From Gamarada debralockiae (Eukaryota; Ascomycota; Leotiomycetes; Helotiales; Hyphodiscaceae), in assembly GCA_002803225.1 (NCBI GenBank), contig NXFV01000228.1:1-54267 (forward strand): a DNA stretch of 54,267 nt. The letters run 5' to 3'. Numbering within the stretch: the stretch's first letter is position 1; every line of letters begins with the position of its first letter. The notes beneath the pieces are model-generated. The model was not told where the DNA came from. It saw only the letters and a list, made by a program, of their open reading frames with translations, and ran no database searches. The translations under genes and the position numbers were made by a program. Positions 33,069 through 45,016 of this stretch are shown piece by piece.

Positions 33069-34031
33069 TGTGGGTAAATTTTGAACTTTAAGATTCGCTA
33101 AATATCCCCATAATGTCGTACGCTGAATAGAAGGAGGTATTGCTGAACTTCATGTTGGATCTATGAAGTTCCAGCTCGAGTGCGTTCAAGGAAGCGGGGT
33201 AGTGCAATCGTGATGTGTAAGGCTGTTGCCGATCGCGACGAAACCCAGCACTCATGCAAGGCTGATAGCTGTGAGGCTGTACTTCAGCCGAGCGATGACG
33301 AAGATTTTGCATTTGCTTCAAATGGTCGCCTTTTGAAAACCTTCCTAACCAAAATAAACCCGATGAAGCAAATGACCTACAGAAAGCCCAACGTTTGATT
33401 GGCTTATTGACCTATATATCATTTAAACAACTTTATTAAATGTTGAGGTAGAGTACATGTTCTTAGACTATCGTTGATGGTACTTCTCTCTCCCAAATGT
33501 ACAATATTGCTTCTGCATGCTCCATACTCGATAATCCACTTCCCTTTTTGTCGGCGTCCTTCTCGGTATCAAATGAGGCTTTCATTCAAGGTCACAGAAA
33601 GAACAAAACCACAGCCCATTTCCCCTTCTTGGCCTCCCAATTTTCTCGCTTACCAGATAAGCGTCGCATGGGGGTTTTTTTTTCATCCTGTCTTTGAGTC
33701 AACAACACCGGTTAAAAAAGATTAAAAAAACACAGCAGTATTTAGAAAAGCTCATGACGTAGTGGATTAGCTTTTGCAGAAGTCTGGCAGAGCAGCGCCA
33801 GGTCGACAATGGTGAATCTATTCCCACGAAGTGATTGTTTGTGGTACAGACTACCCAGCCGCTCACCCTCTTGAAGCACGACACCGATCCCGACCAAGAA
33901 AACCACCACAGCTCCGCGAAAGTGGTTGCCCTACATTCGAAAGCAAAATCTGAAAAGGAACCTACAGTGCAAACACGATAGACACCACTGCAGATTCAGC
34001 AGCAAAGTCACGGCAATTTCGCGAAGCTTTT
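33069..34031. other. Intergenic, promoter side of the PAP2 gene
   Basis: No convincing gene. A/T runs (33669-33677, 33714-33729) and short frames only. Confidence 0.5.
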
Positions 34032-36239
34032 ATGCTGCCTTACATCAATTTGGAGGACTTGAAGAAAGATCCGATGAAGTTATCTGCCCTTCTCCATGCT
34101 CGAAAATTATTCGAGCCAGCGGATTGGATTGTCTTTGACAAAGCTCAGACAGACGCAGTAAGTCATTCCGTTATTCATTTGCCGCGAACAAGTCCTTAGA
34201 GTACATACTGGATCAAGGCCCATGTCTTTAGACTTTCCATCAACAACTTAGCAAGCACTGACTAAAGTTTCACTTCTAGGGCTGACCGGATGGCAAATTA
34301 GAAGTCTTTTCCTCCAACTGTTTTGTCGCATTTTCCGATCCGATTTATCGCGAGGTCGTCGAATAGGGATAGCGAGAAACTCCACCGTGGCGACATCGTT
34401 GCCTTTCCCAGAGCGTACTTGATCTTCGAAGCTCAGTATTCAGTTTATGTATTCTGCACAATATCGTGGTCAATCTTCTAGGAGAAGTTGCGGGTCAAAA
34501 GCAGGGCGACTACCGAGATGGATACAACCTTCCGACAATAACTTCCGTCAAGCTGTCGGTAATGAGTCCTAGTCAGTACCCATTCGCCAAGAATAATCAG
34601 ATCTAACGCTCGACTTCAAATGTTTACTGGATCTTACAAAGGCACAAGTTGAGGAAACAACGGATCATTTGTAGCTTATTCAGACAGACCCCGCCTACCT
34701 CCAGCATTACATCAAGCTCTCTTCCCAAGGACGAATATTCCAAAATGCGATATCCAAATACGAAAAGCACAGCAGACTCTACATTGTGTCTGCACAGATG
34801 TTGTCAGAATCCTTGAGCCAAGTACAAACTTGAAAATACGCTGCTGGAAGAATTGGAACAGGCAATGGCGCAATTTGACAATTTCAAAGGAGTCGTCGAG
34901 CCTAGAAAGCTATTATCTGAGGAGTTTGCTTTCAGTATCGCATGTCTTGAGTTACTCATAGATGACCAAGTTATCGTCATGGGGTCTGGCTGCACAGCCG
35001 GTTTCCCTAGCTCACCGCCTTCCAATACCACTACAAGTTCAACTACTCATCTAAGGAAATGGTTTGGATGGCCCTCGATATCTGCCTGCCTGACGCGATC
35101 CCTGAAGGTCCTCTCTGTTGGTGTTTGATTCTGCTGGGAGACTATTATCGACCCAAGGATTTGGCAATCCCTCAAATGCATTTCGGTTTCTTGCACGAGT
35201 GGTTGGCCAACCCTTCGACTACCTCTGTGGACAGATCTCGCCTTGACGAGCGACTTCTTCGTGAGCTTACATCCTATGGAACATGGATGGAATTATAAGA
35301 CCCCGTCAGACAATTTCGTCCTAGATATCCCAGTACGTTGAAGAACCCAGATGAAGCCGGGAGGCGGCGTGAAAGCCGCCGAGCATAGAGGTATGCAGCC
35401 AGTGAAGAAGGTCCAACCGAAGTATCTGAGGATTACTAAGATAGAATCACAGAAAAGTTGAAGAAATTCGAAGAAAGCCCCATTTCCAAGGAAAACGGAA
35501 CGAGAGTTGGCCTGAGACATGCCGACTCGACTCGGCAACTGCAGAGGGGTTCTGGGATGAAGCTCGGACGATGATGGCGGAAATGATGAAGGCTCCTGGA
35601 TGTGAAAAATATACAGAAGACGATTGGGCTCAAATTATTGGTTGGCTCTCATTCGACACTACACCAGAGCATCTCGCTGCATTGTACATCGAGTGAGACA
35701 CGATTATGAAGGAAATGGAGTCTCAGAATCTAGCAAAAAACTCAATCCCAACTCCAAGACTCAACCACAGACGCAAATCACAGACTGTAGGGGGAAAAAA
35801 AAAACCCCCCTTGCTCACTCAAAGCGATATCCATTCGTCCAAAGATTAAGGCCAAGACCAGACCTGAGGCAATCGACACGACCTCCTCCACGATCCATAG
35901 AACCGCATCCACGATCGAACAAGGAACTCCCAAGCCGAGGAGAAAGCTACTTGGAGCATTACTCCACATTCCATTCCAAAGATCCATGTAAATCGCGATA
36001 CACTTGCTGTAACTTCTAGAATGTTCCCAACAGATGTCGACGAATTCTCAGCAAAGGCACTGGATTGGAAAAGATTAGTCATTGCGATGGATGACGCTGG
36101 CTTCGAGGCGACACAATCGAGCCGATCAGCGGTGACCTTCATTATCAGAAATGAGTTCGGTCGAATTGTCTTCCATCGACCTCATCCTGTTGCAATGGTC
36201 GAGCAAACAACGTTACTGTGTTTCGGGAAGCGGATGTAG
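34032..36239 (+). pseudogene. Decayed large gene of an uncharacterised fungal family
   Basis: Exon 1 (34032-34157) is open and well formed: it starts MLPYINLEDLKKDPMKLSAL, ends with a GTAAGT donor and reads HARKLFEPADWIVFDKAQ. Downstream traces shift frame repeatedly: FPRAYLIFEAQYSVY near 34410-34450, then LHNIVVNLLGEVAGQKQGDY about ten bases later in another frame. A helical stretch follows (34853-34970), then KEMVWMALDICLPDAIPEGP with HFGFLHEWLANP (35053-35215), ending TSYGTWMEL at a stop (35298). The C-terminal end of the family type (LDWKRLVIAMDDAGFEATQS, GRIVFHRPHP, FGKRM) is at 36060-36239. Arrangement and wording recall a family of large fungal proteins of unknown function, from memory and not checked. 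At least three frame breaks indicate decay. Confidence 0.55.
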
Positions 36240-36669
36240 AAGTGATTTAAGTGGCAATGGGAGACATTGGTTTGCCAGAGAGGATACAAGATTCTAAATG
36301 TAACCATTGATGGCTTGGCAAAACCGGACGGCCAGGGCCGCTTGGTAAAAGTTTCACTGCGACTGCCGGAACCAGACATAAATTGGTATGACTGTTTGGA
36401 TTTACAGCGTAATACTCATTTTATAATTGAAATATCTTTGGTGGGGAAGTATGGACGAGAAAGATGGGATGTGTTTGCTCCAGCCGTGCGATTTTTGGGG
36501 TTGGCTCAAATCTGTACAACTGCGAACCCTTCTCACTTCAATATTTTTCTTTCTGATTACCGCCAAATCTGGCTAAAGCTAACTCGAGACGGCAATAATA
36601 CTGGACAATCGTTTAGCCTATGATGAATTTGATCACATCTCATACTTCTTACAATACTCGCAAGTGTAA
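36240..36669 (+). other. Short interval with an unassigned 118-codon frame (36267-36623)
   Basis: The frame 36267-36623 begins MVCQRGYKILNVTIDGLAKP and has ordinary composition but no domain I recognise. It lies between a decayed gene and the 3' end of the pectate lyase gene. It may be spurious or a relic. Confidence 0.25.
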
Positions 36670-37934
36670 TTACAGGGTGCCATAGCCTCCGTTGGAGAGC
36701 CCCGTGTCCGCTTGGCTTCCGTAGATCTTGCCTGAAGTGCCGAGAGACTGAACAGTACTGACGGCAAACGCATCAACTTGGTCCCGCGGGGAGGCACCTG
36801 CGTTCGCGAGAACCGCAGTGTAGGCTTGGGCGGCGGTGAGTGTGGCAAGACCTAGCGATGTACTTGCCCATGGCTTGCTGAGAACCGTTGAGCTTCCAAC
36901 AGTATTGGAAGCTGCGCCATTCAATGCTCCATCTTTGTTGCTGTCAACATAATTGCCGCTGGCATAGACGCTCTGCTCTGAGTCCATCTGATAGTAAGCG
37001 TCACCGGCACTTGTTGTACTAGGTCCAGCGATGAAGTAGTTGTTGATAATGTCATGTGAAAAGTACCCTGCCGTATTTCCGGAAGTATAGGCAGCTTGGT
37101 AGTTATATATCACATTGTTGACTGTGGAAATCTATAAGTTAGCTTTTGCTCAATAACAGAACACGGAAAGCACCAAATGAGCTTCAAGAGGGTCCAATTC
37201 TAAGGACTTCTTCCATGGAGTAGAAATTTTGGAGTAGAAACGACGTTGATGGGCGTCTGTACGAAACTAGTTGCTTCTAGATATTACTTACTGAACTGGG
37301 TGTTGTCTTTGGAGAGCGGTTGGCGGTTGTGTGCGCTCACCCAGAGGTTGCCATAGAAGGTCGATGGGCCCGTTTCGACGTGTGCTCCAAACTGCTGGCC
37401 GATGGGAAAGGCGATGATAGAATTTGAAACAGTGATGTTAACCGCGCCAACGGCATCAACTGTGTCCCACTGGCCATATGCAAATGAGCAGTGGTCCAGG
37501 ATGACATTAGTGGCCGTCCCCATGTTAAACGCACTTTTCCCGGTGTCTGTGTCGAGAGTACCCTGTCGCATACGCAGATTGCGGATGATAATATTGGACT
37601 TCCCGCTAGCGGAGACTTCGCCGGCCATTATGCCAATGCCAGGTGACGGAGCAGTTTGACCATTGATAGTGATGTCGCTTGAAAGTGATACGGCAGACGC
37701 TAACACAATGTAACCGCTAACGGCGAAAACGATGTTACGATTGGATTCGCTGACAGCATCTCGAAAGGAGCCGGTGCCGGAGTCGTCCAGATTGGTGACA
37801 GTGTAGGTTGTCCCACTATTTCCACCAGTTGCTATCGCACCGAAGCCCACTGCTCCTGAGAATGCATTTTGAGCGTAGACCCCGTAGGAGAGAACGGCCG
37901 CAGAGACTAGGAGAAGGTGAGTGCTCAGCATCAT
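36670..37934 (-). CDS. Secreted pectate lyase-like protein, polysaccharide lyase family 1
   Basis: Expected to cleave de-esterified pectin by beta-elimination outside the cell. Two exons (37292-37934 and 36670-37121; intron 170 nt) give 364 residues. The signal peptide is MMLSTHLLLVSAAVLSYGVYA. The right-handed beta-helix follows, with GFGAIATGGNSGTTYTVTNL, DDSGTGSFRDAV, SNIIIRNLRMRQG, NVILDHCSFAYGQWD and, after the splice, NNVIYNYQAAYTSGNTAG. The C-terminal end (LTAAQAYTAVLANAGAS, then RDQVDA and SLGTSGKI) is typical of fungal members that carry a terminal SusC-independent 'ANAGAS...RD..D' segment. The intron is longer than its neighbours. The start could be either of two adjacent Met codons. 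Confidence 0.88.
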
Positions 37935-39197
37935 GGTGAAAATACTGCAAGAGGCCTGGCGTGGACGTGAATTATTGTAGCCAGGAACGAATCCACGTAC
38001 ACTTATAGTGGAGTTTTACATACCTTGTGTTGGAGTAATAATCCGTCCGTTTTCAGGCTTCAGTCGAAGTTCAAATGATTAAAGTCTGCTCCACGGAAAA
38101 TTAGAGCACCTATAATAGAAGGAGACGATCCGCAGTTCTCGGGGGTTACGAATTTTATAATAACTTTTACCCACGTTTTATTTTCCTCCAATCGCCCCTC
38201 TCTTCCCAGAAAGGGATTTGCAATGCGGGGAAGCCCGGGTCGCAGAGTAGCACGAAGTAATGAAGTTCTAGCTGACATTTCTGCCAATCATAACAACCGA
38301 TTAATATAGCTGCCAGCCATAGTTCAAATGTGACCGCATTAAAGAGGTTTTGAGAGCTTAGCCAAGGTTCATTCGAGACATTGGAGTACCTGCAGGCGAG
38401 AACCATGCCACCGGCTAAACTCCCCGCACTTTGGAAGAGTAGGGTTACTTCCGGGATCTGCGGGCATCTCGGTACCAATAATGCCGAGAGAGAGTCCCAG
38501 AGGAGAATCAACTCTGTGTCTTAAGGTTGGTAGAAAAGATTTTAAATCTACATCTAGGTAGTAGCGATACACCTGGCGGAATCTCTAACAGATCGCATGA
38601 CCTTCCTGATGCAAACCAAGAGACTCGACTGCGAGGTATTCGCATCATTCGGACGTAGGAAGAGCGGTGTCAGACTGCGAGGGACGCAACGAAGACACGC
38701 CTTCCGTCTTTTCTTTCCACTCTTTGATTCCACACACCGACATCAGTGAAGCTCAGGTTTGAAAGCACCGAACCAACACTAACTTCCACTGGAAGCGACT
38801 GTCACCAAAAATCTCACATTTGCGGAGTGCATAACTGTGAGGGAGATTTATTCAATTTATAAGGTGCTCGGAAAAATCCACATCTTAGACCATTAATATG
38901 ATCGACTATGACCAAATGAGGAATTGTAACCCTCCCCTTGAAGCCGATTTATCCAGTTCTCTATGACAGTGCAGCTTTACACAGCCTACATCACCCCTTC
39001 CAGTATAACAGGCTGCTCTTACGCTGAGACATGGTATCACTACGGTTTGGTTGTGTCGCTCCTCCTCAGAGGGAATGTAAATGAGTCTTAGGAAAAAGTC
39101 TAATGAACGGCAAGGACAACCTCTTCTTTGGTCGTGTTTACTTGCACGACCCTAGCGTCCGTGATATATTTCCACCTTCGACCATCCATCCCAATCA
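37935..39197. other. Intergenic 1.3 kb, pectate lyase promoter side
   Basis: The first about 200 bp upstream of the lyase start should hold its promoter. The rest has only short overlapping frames without recognised domains. Confidence 0.5.
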
Positions 39198-40110
39198 CTA
39201 TGGCACCTCGTAGTCAGCCTTGTTCAATAGGAGGAAGTGCACGAAATAGGAATGGAAAGCTCTTGGGATTGCCCATTTTCGATAACGGGCGGGCATCCCC
39301 GAGTTGTACGGGAGTGTGATGGCACCTGCATTGACAGTATTTGCGGCGGCGAGTATTGTGATCGCGGTGCTCTTCTTCTTGTCGGACGCTCCGAGTGCGG
39401 TCAAAGAAGCCCCAAGAACGAGCTGCAGCACATGGCACGCATTACAGACAGATGAGAGAACTTAGTACATAAAATGGCTAGTTTTCCTTTGTCGATGACT
39501 CTTTTGTACAGACCACGAGGGGTGCCAGTGCGGCTCATCGGGATTGATTTGAGTTGTTTCTCCACGTCGTCTGACTGAGTTCCCACTGAGGGATGGTTCT
39601 CGTTGGCGCTGGAGGCAGTCGTAGCCGAAGTTGAAGTTGGTCTTGGAACTGTTAATCCCGGAGAGCCTCCCAAAGCTTGTCACACTTCAACGAGTTTCGA
39701 ATACGTGCGAGACGTGACTGGTGGAGTGAGCGACGAGACAATCCAGATTGCTTGGCGTCTGAATTGTTTGCGATTGTTGGGGTAGGTTGAACCAAATGGC
39801 TGGGGCCATGAGCGGCATCGTCTGCAGACATTTGAATCTTTGTCTTCTTCAATCGGGAAAATTTTAAATAAATTCTAGTGTAACCAGGCTGGCACGGCCG
39901 TTTTGCCATACAAAACTCCCTTGTTACACTAGTAATTATTAACGGGGAGGGAGGAGAGTAGAAATGGTTGCCTTGAACCATTCGCCAGATAACCAGTCGA
40001 GAAGCACGAAATGACAACTCACCCATAATATTGTCACCATATTTCAGCCCTACAACCTTTTGGAAATGCGTTGCACCTTCTACCTTGAAGTAACGTAGTA
40101 TCAAGCACAC
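39198..40110 (-). pseudogene. Relic of a fungal SLATT-type two-helix membrane protein
   Basis: Minus-strand traces resemble the fungal SLATT (SMODS and SLOG-associating two-transmembrane) family. A possible first exon (40110-40022) ends VVGLKYGDNIMG at a GTGAGT donor. The next exon would begin near 39830 with DDAAHGPSHLVQ. The frame then breaks near LWEALRD versus FGRLSGINSS (39680-39640). The segment GTPRGLYKRVIDKGKL is followed, after another frame change, by LQLVLGASLTALGA and TAITILAAANTVNAGAI, which are the two-helix signature with the LGA.LTALGA and AANTV.AG words. It ends soon after GMPARYRKW, shorter than usual. At least two breaks make it a pseudogene as assembled. The family assignment is from memory of the motif words. 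Confidence 0.5.
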
Positions 40111-40690
40111 TGATGCTCAAACTGTTGATCCAGAGATCCTTAAATAGACATCTTGATGAGAACTGTCCAGAACACGGTAGACTCTGGTCGAAGCGGCTTA
40201 AGGCGCATTGCTTGCCGATCCTTCGCAGTTACAGAAATCCAACTGGTGTGATATTCTGATCACCCAAAGGACTTCCGTTCATTGAAATTGGCGTAAGCCA
40301 TCGATAGGCAACAAGCCATGGCCCATGAATATAGAAGTGGCGTCCCTGCTTTTGGAAATGCTGGACGACGCTCTCTGGAAAAACACTTGCAAGTCCCAGG
40401 TCCCAGAGACTACGGGCTGTAGTAGATTGACTGATCGTATTTTGAGCTCATGTATTGGGTGAGGTGCAGCTTGTCTAGCTGGTTGTGCGGTACGTCGTTA
40501 TGATTTATAGATTGAGGCTGCCGTTGTCGTCAGCCCTCCTCCGATATTGCGTCCGGAAGTCGTCATGGAGATGTCGAAGTAGATGCGGCCTGGTATTATG
40601 TACAATGTTGAAATCCCCTATCAACATGGATTGAATATTGGACGACAAAACCACCAATGGCCCATCACAACGGGAACTCAAGCCCAGTAC
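40111..40690. other. Intergenic, no gene recognised
   Basis: This stretch separates the SLATT-type relic (minus) and the AflR-like relic (plus), so it would have been a divergent promoter. No motifs are evident. Confidence 0.45.
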
Positions 40691-41754
40691 AACAAAGTCC
40701 GCGACAGATGCAACAATTGCACCATCGAACGTCAAATGCAGCAAAGACTAGCTAACATGTCAGAGATGCGAAGACCGAGGGATTTTCTGCCAGTTCAGCC
40801 TCTCCAGGACAAGCGGCAAGCGGCGTCGAGTCCCCTGTATCTGAGTACGCAGTAGCAGATTCAAACATATCGAGTGAATCAGCATCACCTCGTCCATCTG
40901 AGTTCCGTCAGGATCCTCGTTGCGAAGTCTTTTCTCCATTAGACCATTCAGCATTCCGAGCTTCAACAATTCGAAGACAGTATGATGCTTTGGGACGCTC
41001 CATTTCTCGAATTCGATACCGATGGTGGTCAACTTGACGGGTTGATTGAATGTGGCTCTACCTCTGGTACATCAAATGCACGGAGTTGTCTTGCTAATCG
41101 CGCTGACCCACACCGATACCCTCCTTCGAATCATTAACAAGTCTGTCGACATTCACATCACCGGCCCAAGACTCCTGTGCCACGCAGACCATGGAAGAAT
41201 CCTGGGTTCAGCGTTTCCACGACGGCATGGCGATCGGATTGAAGATTTCGCATGTTCTCCACACAGCTTCTCAGACGTCGGCGTGGTCCTGCCTTCCTTG
41301 CAGCCCAACGTCTATATCTGTCGCACTCCCAAGGATTGGGTCAGGTCATGGCGACGAACGAAGAAGCGATTGATTTGGTTGGGAATATCCTCTGTTGCTC
41401 TTGTTCAATCGACCCAGCAACTTTATCTCGCCCTGCTACTCGCATCCGCCAAAAATTATCGCCCTGTACGGTATCGTGGTGGGAGACGATGGCGTTCCAG
41501 GGCCGGAGTTTGAGAAAGATCTCCATATGTAAATATCAACTGAGAAATCCCACAGGAGCACGTCAGTGGAGATCAAGGGGAGGAAAGTGAGGGGTAGCTC
41601 GTCATCAGCGAATTGTATCGCGTTGCAGAGCTGGTGGGGAAACCACCAGCACGGTTTAGGGAAATTGGTCAAAGGAGAGCAGGAGCAGTGGTGCCTGGTA
41701 GAAGAGAGTGGGTGGGAAGAAGTGCCTCCAAGAAAGATGTCGACATCGATGTAG
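40691..41754 (+). pseudogene. AflR-like Zn2Cys6 regulator relic
   Basis: The start (40691-40720) reads NKVRDRCNNC in one frame. After a one-base shift the frame continues SNVKCSKD, a TAG stop, then LTCQRCEDRGIFCQF and a basic tail SGKRRRVP. Allowing for shift and stop, the cysteine spacing is the canonical C-x2-C-x6-C-x6-C-x2-C-x6-C, and the wording matches the AflR-type cluster (KLRD-C-x2-C-A-x-S-K-V-x-C). Later traces (41350-41510) read EEAIDLVGNILCCSCSID and IALYGIVVGDDGVPGPEF. These correspond to the conserved C-terminal region of AflR-type regulators, where a Cys-rich word is followed by a helix. They are in different frames. The gene is inactivated. No secondary-metabolite enzymes are found in the window. 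Confidence 0.55.
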
Positions 41755-42324
41755 GCTGAGCTTGAATTTTTCTCAGAGATTAGCTTCGATCGGTAGCTAG
41801 GCAGGCGGTAGAGGCATTACGGAAGAATTAAGGATGAGAGAGAGTAGAAGAACAATTTGATTGTGTCTGCTTGATTGGTGTCCAACAAGTGGTTATAATC
41901 AGTGGGTTGTGTATGGAGTTGATATAGGATAAAGATGTCTTGGGGCATCCGAGCCCCAACCCCACCTTCTCCTGCATATCATGGCGTAAATCTGGCGCTT
42001 GACACCCTGTAAGGTCGGTGCCACATGCTGTAACGGCCGTTGGTTTTAGGGTGGTCTCCACCTCGGGAACGACAGCCGCAGCCCGCCGAGAACCTCTTTG
42101 GAGTCTTTTGAATTATCCCTCGTTCGATTCCCTCCTGACGCACAAACACTGCTTCGCCGTGCAAATGAAGGAGCGCTTACCACCATGATTATGTTTGATG
42201 GTGCTTATGGCCTGGACGAAGCTATTGATACACAACGATGAATCTGCACTCGAGCCGTGCCGCGACTGCGATGCGATCCGCCTTTGGACGTCAGCAAGAA
42301 CATTGCCCCAACCACACACCCGAC
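41755..42324. promoter_or_regulatory. Upstream region of the Zn2Cys6 regulator gene
   Basis: These 570 bp precede the start at 42325. A CCTCGG motif occurs at 42061-42066. This hexamer is the known site of fatty-acid-responsive fungal Zn2Cys6 factors (FarA/CTF1 group), but it also occurs often by chance. No other structure was identified. Confidence 0.35.
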
Positions 42325-45016
42325 ATGAGCAACGCAATAGACGGGGAAGGTGGCAGAGGGGACATAATCGGTCAGAAACCTCCTCGACGGTTCTTTCGAA
42401 GGTAGGTAATTAGGGAACCTGATCCTGTTTGGAGGAATGCGATGCTGAATCACACAGACCGCGTGCAGGACGCGCCTGCGGGGTAAGTCATGTCTCTTGC
42501 TTTTCCCACGAGTAAAGCTAACATATATATGGGAAACTTGCAGACCTGCCACTCAAGAAGGGTATGATAACTGACCTCTCTGCTGTTCGAGGTGTACCGA
42601 GGAATGTTTCGTTGACGATCACAGGTTCGATGTGATGCTGGAAGTCATGGACTGCCATGTACCAACTGTGCGGCTTTCTCACTTGAGTGTAGCATTCCAC
42701 CGAAAAGGAAGAAGAAACGCGAGGGAAACACAGTGAGTAGTTTGAAGCTGTAGGGTGACTCTCTTTGCTGCAGAACCAGGATTGTCCTGACAAACGTTTA
42801 GGCGGAAACAACGAGGCAGACCCATTCAAGAAACATATGGGGATGCACCAAATCTCGACGTATCAATTGTCTCAAGCACAGATGACTTCGCGTCTGTAGT
42901 GATACAGGCAGATCAACACATGAAGCAGCAGCCTGACAACGATGAGATCTACGCAAAAATTGTCAAACCCGAGGAGACAAATTTTGAAATTGAAGATCCA
43001 GGACGAGTTGCATATCTCGAAGAATTCTCAAACATGGCGATACTTGTCCAGGAGTACCAAGGTCCTGTTGGAGTACACTATCCATTGCCTAAACTGGCGA
43101 AAGATTCAGCAGTGTCAGCCAGGATAAATGACCTTGAAGTAGAAATCCTACAGACGCGAGGAGCGTTGTCCTTGCCTCCCAAGGAGTTGTGCGATGAACT
43201 CATTCACGCATACTTCAAGTGGATAGATCCCATAGTGCCTATCATCAACCGCACAGTTTTCATGCAGCGCTACCGCGACCCCAAGAACCCCCCTTCCCTA
43301 CTCCTCATGCAAGCCATTTTACTTGCCGGGTCAAGAGTCTGCACCACGCCACTGCTGTTGGACTCAAATGGATCAGCAATTCCAGCCGCGACGCTATTCT
43401 ATCAAAGAGCGAAGGCTCTATACGACGCCGACTACGAGGAAGATCGAGTCACCATTGTGCAGGCACTGATTCTAATGGGCTGGTACTGGGAGGATCCTGG
43501 ACGAGTGCCCAAAAGTGTCTTTTATTGGAATGGCCTTGCAACTACTGTTGCCCAAGGATGCGGTATGCATCGAAGCACCAAGGCATCGCGGCTGAGCTTG
43601 ACAGACCAGAGGCTCTGGACGCGGATATGGTGGACGCTTTACACGAGGGATCGGTCGGTCGCCGCTGCACTTGGACGCCCGACTCACATTAATCTGGAAG
43701 GCTCGGATATCGAAATGGTCTGCGAAGACGATTTCATCGAAGATGAAGATGCGCAGCCAAACACCTCCCATGTCCAGTTCTTTTTGCAGTACGTCAAACT
43801 TTGCGAGATAATGGACCTAGTGTTATTCCAAAACTACTCGATATCTCCCAAGGCTCAGCAGCACAATGCGATGGCCCTCACCCAATGCGATCTAGCTCTA
43901 GCGGAATGGCTCCAATATTGCCCAGCAGAGCTCAGATGGGACGAATCACGATACAACTTTTGGTCCGCTTACCTCCACGTTGTATACAATACAGTAAGTT
44001 GCTTATTACATCGAGCCCATTTGCCACCAGCACCGCCGCCTCCTCTTTGCACAATCTTAACTCGAAGCCCTGCCTTTCAAGCAGCTCAAACTATCACTAC
44101 CATCATCCAGACTCTGATTGCTCATGATGATCTCAGACATGCTCCACCTTTCATGTGCGCTATTCACAACTTTTCCCTCTCCAGTTGATGTGCTAACAAC
44201 AGAAGTATCTACTCAATGTTATCAGCTTTGATGGTGCATATCTACCATCTTCATACCGCAATGCCAGCAGAAGTTACGGGGCAGCGAAAGAGCATTTTGC
44301 TTTGTATGGACGCCTTGGAAAGAGTCTCAGAACACTGGCTCGTAGGGAAGATGGTCCGGGATCTTTTCGAAACTGTTCTGGCCTTCGACGGCTTTGACTT
44401 TCGCCTTAAGCAAACGTCTGGGAATTACAGTAACCAGAAACTCACTGGCATGGAATCTGGCCTAGAAGATTTGAACGTGGCCGACGACTCTACTGCTTCA
44501 TCCCAAAATTCCGACAAATCTTTGAAATTCCTCCCGCTTACACCATCTCTTGTGGCACACATGGATGCTGCTTTGAAGTCTGCTGCAACACCAAGCAAGT
44601 CTGAAAGGCCTTCGATCTCCAGCAAGTCGAGTGAGACTCTATTGATGGCACAATCTAAGCAGGAACGGTGGCAGCATTTGAGACCGCTTGCTCCTCGCAC
44701 CGAACATTATGGGGTGCACAATTCTACGTGGATGGATTACGACCTTTCTTCAACTCCGGGATCTACAGGGCTCAATGCTGCAGAATGGTTCGTCTACTTC
44801 GCAACTTTTTTTCGGGGGCTCTTTCTTGCAGCTGCTAACAATCTACCACAGGTTCCAGTTCTTTGGAATTCAATGAAGGCACATGGCTGGAAGCTTACTT
44901 GTATAGAACAGGACCACGTGAAGAGAGGTCCAATGGGGTCTCGGTCTTTAATTGCCCTGAATTGGTTTCATGAAATCGCGTCTCGCAGGCAAAGAAAAGG
45001 GGGTACTTTCATATGA
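42325..45016 (+). CDS. Zn2Cys6 fungal-specific transcription factor, six exons
   Basis: Exons 42325-42401, 42458-42482, 42544-42561, 42625-42749, 42802-44154 and 44203-45016 give 803 residues, with consistent phases at all five introns. The DNA-binding cluster is spread over four small exons, one only 18 nt long. It reads RAGRACGTCHSRRVRCD and then GLPCTNCAAFSLECS, with all six Cys in C-x2-C-x6-C-x8-C-x2-C-x6-C order, followed by a basic tail (PPKRKKK). The middle homology (Fungal_trans) region starts near CDELIHAYFKWIDPIVPI and includes LMQAILLAGSRV, GWYWEDPGR and LWTRIWWTLYTRDRSVAAAL. The cluster text recalls the CTF1-beta group of cutinase-type regulators, from memory and not certain. A cutinase-family relic lies 1 kb downstream on the same strand. 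Donor 4 (GTAGGG) is the weakest splice site. Confidence 0.9.
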
